Positions 29,472 through 34,142 of a DNA stretch of 34,142 nt are shown here, in pieces. Each line of letters begins with the position of its first letter. Position 1 is the first letter of the stretch. This DNA comes from a bacterium. GTDB taxonomy: Bacteria > Myxococcota_A > UBA9160 > UBA6930. The notes beneath the pieces were generated by a model. It searched no databases. It was not told the DNA's origin and was given only the letters and a program-made list of their open reading frames with translations. The DNA lies in assembly GCA_024226235.1 (NCBI GenBank), contig JAAELW010000143.1:1-34142 (forward strand), read 5' to 3'. The translations under genes and the position numbers were made by a program.

Positions 29472-30500
29472 TTAGGCCTCTCGATCTCGCGACCGCTGAT
29501 CCAGCTCCTTGCGGGAGGGGAAGTTCTCGAGAATGATGCCCCCAAGCTCGAGGCTCATGGTGGCAAGAACCTCCTTGATCTCGTTCAGGGACTTCCGGCC
29601 GAAGTTCTTCGTCTTCAGCATCTCGCCTTCGGTGCGCTGCACCAGCTCACCGATGTAGCGGATGTTGGCGTTCTGGAGACAATTCGCCGAGCGAACCGAA
29701 AGCTCGAGCTCGTCCACCGACCGGAACAGATTCGGATTCAGCGGCTCGGGCTCGTCTACCGTGGAAACGGTCGCTTCCTCGGGCTCCTCGAAGTTGATGA
29801 AGATCGCCAACTGGTCCTTCAAGATCTTTGCGCCGTAGGCCACTGCATCAGCGGGCTCGAGTGAGCCGTCGGTCCAGACCTCCAGGTTCAGGCGGTCGAA
29901 ATCCGTTTCGCGACCGACCCGGGCAGGAGTGACCGAGTAGTTCACCTTTCGAACCGGCGAGAAGATCGAATCGATCGGTATCGTCCCGATCGGCATATCC
30001 TCCTGCTTGTTCCTCTCGGCTCGTCGGTAGCCCTTGCCGAGCTCCACCGTGCACTCCATTTCGAGATCGGCTTCACCGGTAAGCGTGCAGATCTTCTGAT
30101 CCGGATTCATGATCTCGACGGTCTGGTCGACCGACTCCAGCTCTCCCGCGAGCAGCACGCCTGCACCACTCTTGCGGATCCGCAGGGTCTTGGTCCCATC
30201 CGCGTGCATCCGCAGCCGGACCTCCTTCAGGTTCAGGATGATGTCCGTCACGTCTTCGGCAACGCCCGGAATCGTCGAGAACTCGTGGAGGACATCCGTG
30301 ATCCGTACGGAGGTGATGGCCGCACCCTGGAGCGAAGACAGCATGACGCGACGCAACGAATTGCCGAGCGTCTGTCCGAAGCCTCGTTCGAGGGGCTCAC
30401 ATGAGAAGCGGTTGTAGGTCAACTCGCCGGCGTCGCCCGTATCGAGCCGCCGCGGCCGAATGAGCTGACGCCAGTTCCGTGAAATGAGTTCCTGCTGCAT
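29472..30500 (-). CDS. rpoA: RNA polymerase alpha subunit
   Basis: A 342-residue subunit that nucleates RNA polymerase assembly. The N-terminal dimerisation domain contains [23 protein letters not shown] and GAAITSVRI. The C-terminal domain (about 255-330) carries the [20 protein letters not shown] helix that contacts UP elements and activators. [13 protein letters not shown] is the conserved end of the CTD. The ATG at 30500 follows AAGGGGGAA by about 4 nt. It lies 17 nt after rpsD. Confidence 0.98.
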   Translation of the reverse strand: MQQELISRNWRQLIRPRRLDTGDAGELTYNRFSCEPLERGFGQTLGNSLRRVMLSSLQGAAITSVRITDVLHEFSTIPGVAEDVTDIILNLKEVRLRMHADGTKTLRIRKSGAGVLLAGELESVDQTVEIMNPDQKICTLTGEADLEMECTVELGKGYRRAERNKQEDMPIGTIPIDSIFSPVRKVNYSVTPARVGRETDFDRLNLEVWTDGSLEPADAVAYGAKILKDQLAIFINFEEPEEATVSTVDEPEPLNPNLFRSVDELELSVRSANCLQNANIRYIGELVQRTEGEMLKTKNFGRKSLNEIKEVLATMSLELGGIILENFPSRKELDQRSRDREA

Positions 30501-30517
30501 TGGGTTCCCCCTTCGCG

Positions 30518-31147
30518 CTAGTAGCGAGAGTAGAGCTCGACGATCAGCTGTTCTTCGATCGGAAGCGTGATGTCCTCACGCTGCGGAAGTGCTGTGACCG
30601 TACCTGTGAATTGTTCTTTCTCGATTTCGAGCCACCCGGGAACCGCACGGCTCTCGAGGGTCTCGAGGGCGCCGACGACCCGGGCGACCTCATGGGATTT
30701 CTCCCGAAGGACGATCTTCATCCCCGGCCTCACCAGGAAGGAAGGCGTCATCGTCTTCCGCCCGTTCACCTGGAAGTGGCCGTGCTTGACGAGCTGGCGG
30801 GCTTCCGCCCGTGACGTGGCGAAGCCCATGCGGAAGACCACGTTGTCCAGGCGGCGCTCCAGCAGCCCGAGCAGATTGTCGCCCGCCCTGCCCTTCATCT
30901 GGGTTGCCTTGTGAACGGTTGCCGCGAACTGCTTCTCGAGCAATCCGTACATCCGCTTCACCTTCTGCTTCTCGCGAAGCTGGACACCATAATCCGAGAA
31001 ACGCGGCCGACCCTGGCCGTGCTGACCGGGCGGATAGGCGCGCCGATCCACGGAACAACGCTCGCTATAGCAGCGATCGCCCTTCAAGAAGAGCTTCGTC
31101 CCCTCGCGGCGACACTGCCTGCACACTGAACCTCGATACCTTGCCAT
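30518..31147 (-). CDS. rpsD: Small ribosomal subunit protein uS4, zinc-binding form
   Basis: A 209-residue primary 16S rRNA binder and 30S assembly factor. It begins [20 protein letters not shown]. Cysteines at 9, 12, 26 and 31 form the Zn-binding 'C+' N-terminus found in, for example, Thermus. The S4 RNA-binding domain starts with [23 protein letters not shown]. The start is the ATG at 31147 with AGGAG 5 nt upstream; the open frame upstream lies in the rpsK/rpsD junction and is not conserved. It is 8 nt from rpsK. In some bacteria S4 autoregulates this operon; I see no clear pseudoknot to support that here. Confidence 0.97.
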   Translation of the reverse strand: MARYRGSVCRQCRREGTKLFLKGDRCYSERCSVDRRAYPPGQHGQGRPRFSDYGVQLREKQKVKRMYGLLEKQFAATVHKATQMKGRAGDNLLGLLERRLDNVVFRMGFATSRAEARQLVKHGHFQVNGRKTMTPSFLVRPGMKIVLREKSHEVARVVGALETLESRAVPGWLEIEKEQFTGTVTALPQREDITLPIEEQLIVELYSRY

Positions 31148-31155
31148 GGCGTCTC

Positions 31156-31536
31156 CTAGACCCTTCGCCGCTTGGGCGGCCGGCAACCATTGTGGGGAAC
31201 CGGAGTGACGTCGCGAATCATGCTGACGCGAATTCCGGCAGCCTGAAGGGCCCGAAGCGCGGACTCCCGGCCCGCACCGGGCCCCTTCACATATACCGAA
31301 AGGGTACGGACCCCATGCTCCATGGCACGCTTGGCACAATCCTCGGCAGCCACCTGGGCCGCAAAGGGTGTCGACTTCCGCGACCCCTTGTAGTGCTGCC
31401 CTGCGCTTCCCCACGCCAGGGTCCCACCACTCGGATCGGTGATCGTAATGATCGTGTTGTTGAACGTCGACTGGATATGAGCCACACCCGTCGCGATGTT
31501 CTTCTTGACCTTCTTCTTCGAGCCCTTCTTCACCAT
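31156..31536 (-). CDS. rpsK: Small ribosomal subunit protein uS11
   Basis: A 126-residue platform protein of the 30S subunit. It has a Lys-rich N-terminus ([14 protein letters not shown]), [19 protein letters not shown] and [20 protein letters not shown]. The universal C-terminus is [17 protein letters not shown]. The ATG at 31536 lies 4 nt after the rpsM stop with TAGGA just ahead. It precedes rpsD by 8 nt. Confidence 0.98.
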   Translation of the reverse strand: MVKKGSKKKVKKNIATGVAHIQSTFNNTIITITDPSGGTLAWGSAGQHYKGSRKSTPFAAQVAAEDCAKRAMEHGVRTLSVYVKGPGAGRESALRALQAAGIRVSMIRDVTPVPHNGCRPPKRRRV

Positions 31537-31540
31537 GATC

Positions 31541-31924
31541 CTACTTCTTGGTCGGGGTCTTCTTCTTCCCCGCCACTGTCTTGCGCGGGCCCTTGCGGGT
31601 ACGCGCGTTGGTATGGGTCCTCTGGCCACGCACGGGAAGCCCCCGGCGATGGCGCAAGCCTCGGTAGCAGCCGATATCCATCAGCAGCTTGATGTTCTGG
31701 GAGACCTCCCGTCGGAGATCGCCCTCTACCTGGTAGTCCCGCTCGATGATCTCGCGAAGTTTGATCACCTCGCCTTCACCGAGATGATCGGTCTTCGTAC
31801 TCGTATTCACCTCGGCCTTCTCGCAGATATCTGCTGCCAGACTACGGCCGATGCCGAAGATGTAGGTGAGTGAGATACCAATCTGCTTGTTGCGCGGAAG
31901 GTCCACGCCTGCGATTCGTGCCAT
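31541..31924 (-). CDS. rpsM: Small ribosomal subunit protein uS13
   Basis: A 127-residue head protein of the 30S subunit that contacts the P-site tRNA and forms bridges to the 50S. It starts [20 protein letters not shown], with [37 protein letters not shown] split across the conserved RNA-binding region, and a Lys-rich tail. The ATG at 31924 is 3 nt after the rpmJ stop. Confidence 0.98.
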   Translation of the reverse strand: MARIAGVDLPRNKQIGISLTYIFGIGRSLAADICEKAEVNTSTKTDHLGEGEVIKLREIIERDYQVEGDLRREVSQNIKLLMDIGCYRGLRHRRGLPVRGQRTHTNARTRKGPRKTVAGKKKTPTKK

Positions 31925-31927
31925 GCC

Positions 31928-32041
31928 CTACCCCTGTCGCTGCTTGTGCTTCGGATTGTCACAAATGACTCGGACGACGCCGCGTCTCCGGATGATCCGG
32001 CACTTCTCACACATCTTCTTGACAGATGCCCGAACTTTCAC
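31928..32041 (-). CDS. rpmJ: Large ribosomal subunit protein bL36, zinc-binding form
   Basis: A 37-residue protein reading [20 protein letters not shown] (first residue initiates as Met), then [17 protein letters not shown]. The zinc ligands C11, C14, C27 and H32 are all present, so this is the 'C+' type. The start codon is GTG at 32041 with AGGAG 6 nt upstream; no ATG is available in frame. It lies 8 nt downstream of adk and 3 nt upstream of rpsM, the normal place between the spc and alpha operons. Confidence 0.97.
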   Translation of the reverse strand: MKVRASVKKMCEKCRIIRRRGVVRVICDNPKHKQRQG

Positions 32042-32049
32042 ATCGGCTC

Positions 32050-32619
32050 CTATCCAAGGGCAGCAGTGATTCTCACTGCCACCTCGTCGACTTCACCGAG
32101 ACCATCCACCAGCGCGAGAATGCTCTTCGCACGATAGTGGTCGATCAACGGTTCGGTTTTCTCTTCGTATACGGCCATTCGTGTCCGAATGGCTTTCTCG
32201 TTGTCGTCGGCACGTCCCTCGATCTCAGCCCGCTTGAGGAGCCGAGCCACCAGTTCCTCCGGATCGACCGTCAGCGCAATGCAACATTCGAGCTTGCAAC
32301 CCAGCTTGGGAAGCAGCCCATCCAAGGCCTCGGCCTGGGCTCGCGTCCGCGGAAAGCCATCGAGGATGAACCCGTCTGTCGCATCCGACTGACCGAGTCG
32401 CTCCTCCGCCACACCGATCACGACATGGTCGGGCACGAGTTCGCCAGCGTCCATATGCGCCTGCGCCGTCTTCCCGATCTCGGAGCCCGCGGCCACGGCC
32501 GCACGCAACATGTCTCCAGTCGAAATCTGGGGAATCCCGAGCTGGTTCGCCAGTCGTATGGCCTGGGTCCCTTTCCCGGCACCCGGCGGGCCGAGCAGCA
32601 GCAAGCGGCGCGCCGTCAT
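32050..32619 (-). CDS. adk: Adenylate kinase, short (LID-less) form
   Basis: A 189-residue kinase that interconverts ATP, AMP and ADP. The Walker A loop GPPGAGKGT is at 10-18. [11 protein letters not shown] binds [14 protein letters not shown] follows, and the LID region is only the short loop [11 protein letters not shown] rather than the extended zinc or hydrogen-bonded [24 protein letters not shown] is conserved. The ATG at 32619 overlaps the secY stop by 4 nt (ATGA). In many bacteria map and infA follow; here rpmJ follows directly. Confidence 0.97.
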   Translation of the reverse strand: MTARRLLLLGPPGAGKGTQAIRLANQLGIPQISTGDMLRAAVAAGSEIGKTAQAHMDAGELVPDHVVIGVAEERLGQSDATDGFILDGFPRTRAQAEALDGLLPKLGCKLECCIALTVDPEELVARLLKRAEIEGRADDNEKAIRTRMAVYEEKTEPLIDHYRAKSILALVDGLGEVDEVAVRITAALG

Positions 32620-33932
32620 TGCCCGAGCCTCCCGCGCATGCGCGCCCCCTGAACGAAGCCCTCGTACTGACGCGAGACCAGATGGGCCTCGATCTGGGCC
32701 ATCAGGTCCATGCTCACACCGACCACGATCAAGAGCGCGGTTCCGCCGAAGTAGAACGGCACCCGCGCCCAGATCGAGAGCAGCACCGGCACCAGGCAGA
32801 TGCCTGCGACATAGAGAGCACCGACCAGCGTAATGCGTCCGAGGACGCGATCGATGAACTCGGCCGTCTTCTTGCCTGGCCGGACTCCGGGGATGGACCC
32901 GCCCGAGCGTTTCAGGTTGTCGGCCACATCTTCCGGATTGATGATGATGGCCGTATAGAAGAAGGCAAAGAAGACGATCAGCCCGACGTAGAGCGCGTTG
33001 TACCAGAAGCCACCGAAGTTCAGGTAGTCCTGGAAGAAGCGGTTGATGGCGGAGCCACTGTCCGTGAACTGCGTGATCGTCGTCGGAAAGATCAACAGCG
33101 AGGACGCAAAAATCGGCGGGATCACATTGGCCGTATTCACCCGGAGCGGGAAGTAGCTCATGCCTCCCTGGGTCATCTTCCGCCCAACGACCCGCCTTGC
33201 GTACTGAACCGGAATCCGTCGCTGGCCGCGTTCGACGAAAACGACGAAACCGGTGAGCACGATGACGAAACCAATCAGCAGGATGACCTGCAGCAGTGAA
33301 AACTCGTCGGTCTGAACGAGCTGCCAGAGCTGGGCCAGGCCTCCGGGGATTCCGACGATGATTCCCGAAAAGATCACCAGGGAGATGCCGTTGCCGATGC
33401 CCCGCTCCGTGATCTGCTCACCAAGCCACATGATGAAGGCGGTCCCTGTGGTGAGAGTGATCATCGCCATCAATTTGAATTGCAGGCCGGGTTCGAGAAC
33501 GGCTCCCGAACCGAACTGGCCACTCTCGAGCGCGGATGCGATCAGCAGGCTCTGGAAGATCGAGAGGACGACCGTGCCGTACCGCGTGTACTGGCTGATC
33601 TTCCGATTTCCGCTCTCCCCCTCCTTCTTGAGGGCCTCGAGCGACGGAATCACCACGGTCAGGAGCTGCATGATGATCGATGCGCTGATGTAGGGCATGA
33701 TGCCGAGCGCAAAGATCGAGAGCTGCTCGAGCGCACCCCCAGAGAAGACGTTGAACAGGGCGAAGGCCGTCCCCGACACCTGGGTATCGAAGAACTGCTT
33801 GATCACCTCCGGGTTGATTCCCGGCGTCGCGATCTTCGCTCCCACCCGGTACACCGCGAGCATGCCGAGCGTGAACAGGATCCGGTTCCGAAGTTCCGTG
33901 ATCCGTCCGATGTTCTGAATGCCTCCGATCAA
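32616..33932 (-). CDS. secY: Protein translocase subunit SecY
   Basis: A 438-residue core of the Sec translocon with about 10 transmembrane segments. It begins MIGGIQNIGRITELRNRILF. The plug/TM2 region GGALEQLSIFALGIMPYISASIIMQLL follows, then the RRIPVQYARRVVGRK cytoplasmic loop and the GGSIPGVRPGKKT segment that contacts SecA and ribosomes. The start is a TTG at 33932 that overlaps the rplO stop by 4 nt (TTGA), with GGAG 9 nt upstream. No ATG is available close by. Confidence 0.96.
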   Translation of the reverse strand: MIGGIQNIGRITELRNRILFTLGMLAVYRVGAKIATPGINPEVIKQFFDTQVSGTAFALFNVFSGGALEQLSIFALGIMPYISASIIMQLLTVVIPSLEALKKEGESGNRKISQYTRYGTVVLSIFQSLLIASALESGQFGSGAVLEPGLQFKLMAMITLTTGTAFIMWLGEQITERGIGNGISLVIFSGIIVGIPGGLAQLWQLVQTDEFSLLQVILLIGFVIVLTGFVVFVERGQRRIPVQYARRVVGRKMTQGGMSYFPLRVNTANVIPPIFASSLLIFPTTITQFTDSGSAINRFFQDYLNFGGFWYNALYVGLIVFFAFFYTAIIINPEDVADNLKRSGGSIPGVRPGKKTAEFIDRVLGRITLVGALYVAGICLVPVLLSIWARVPFYFGGTALLIVVGVSMDLMAQIEAHLVSRQYEGFVQGARMRGRLGQ

Positions 33933-34142
33933 CCGACGATCTCCACACTTCCACCCGCGGCTTCGACCTTCTCTCGGGCCGAGGCACTGGCCCGCTGGAC
34001 CTTGATCGTGATCTTGGAGGGCGCATCGCCCTCACCGAGGAGCTTCACCGGTGCCTTGCCCGAGGCGAGCCCCTTGCGCACCAGCAGTTCCACATCCACG
34101 GTGGCTCCATCGCCCAGCTCCGCGAGGTCGCGAAGGTTCACG
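33929..34142 (-). CDS. rplO: Large ribosomal subunit protein uL15, C-terminal part (runs off the right edge)
   Basis: The last 70 or so residues are visible: VNLRDLAELGDGATVDVELL, GLASGKAPVKLLGEGD, SKITIKVQRASASAREKVEA and a final AGGSVEIVG. This matches the C-terminal half of L15, and its position just ahead of secY is standard for the spc operon. The true start lies outside the window, so any initiation codon near the edge is not the gene start. The stop overlaps the secY TTG. Confidence 0.93.
   Translation of the reverse strand, partial: VNLRDLAELGDGATVDVELLVRKGLASGKAPVKLLGEGDAPSKITIKVQRASASAREKVEAAGGSVEIVG

Overview
This is a GC-rich, gene-dense bacterial chromosome segment made almost entirely of housekeeping genes. 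All recognised protein genes but one lie on the minus strand. The setting looks Gram-negative: FtsB-like, TlpA-like and SPOR proteins, a membrane H+-pyrophosphatase, and a pyrimidine operon led by PyrR. This fits a lineage of the old 'Deltaproteobacteria' (Myxococcota or Desulfobacterota-like) best, but that placement is an inference from gene content, not a phylogeny. I see no tRNA or rRNA gene, insertion sequence, prophage, CRISPR array or defence island.

Layout in the direction of minus-strand transcription, from the right edge to the left. (1) 34142-29103: the end of the spc operon and the alpha operon, rplO (partial)-secY-adk-rpmJ-rpsM-rpsK-rpsD-rpoA-rplQ. (2) 29063-21271: a closely packed series, TlpA-like thioredoxin-ftsB-argS-SPOR protein-dTDP-4-dehydrorhamnose reductase-UDP-glucuronate decarboxylase-lepA-lepB, with most junctions from argS onward overlapping by 1 or 4 nt. 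(3) 21227-11314: a pyrimidine operon, promoter-PyrR RNA hairpin-pyrR-pyrB-pyrC-carA-carB-recG, followed by a small membrane-anchored glutaredoxin-like gene. (4) 10694-9311: a leucine-biosynthesis unit with its own promoter, a Leu-rich leader peptide, a three-hairpin attenuator and a short leuA. (5) 9267-7729: the only plus-strand gene, a ThDP-dependent decarboxylase/acetolactate-synthase-like enzyme, divergent from (6). (6) 7495-1: hppA-amino-acid permease-alaC-hom-thrC-ribE (partial), spaced or overlapped like one operon that makes homoserine and threonine.

The most interesting signals are regulatory RNAs outside the long genes. A hairpin with the PyrR-binding consensus (UCCNGNGAGG) sits in the 48-nt leader of pyrR and pairs with the pyrR Shine-Dalgarno. 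This suggests translational autorepression that could spread through six coupled cistrons. Upstream of leuA there is a complete ribosome-mediated attenuator whose leader peptide (6 Leu in 8 codons) appears to be translated from a leaderless transcript. The LeuA it controls lacks the usual leucine feedback domain. I found no evidence for a wholly new system; the rest of the window is ordinary conserved metabolism and translation.
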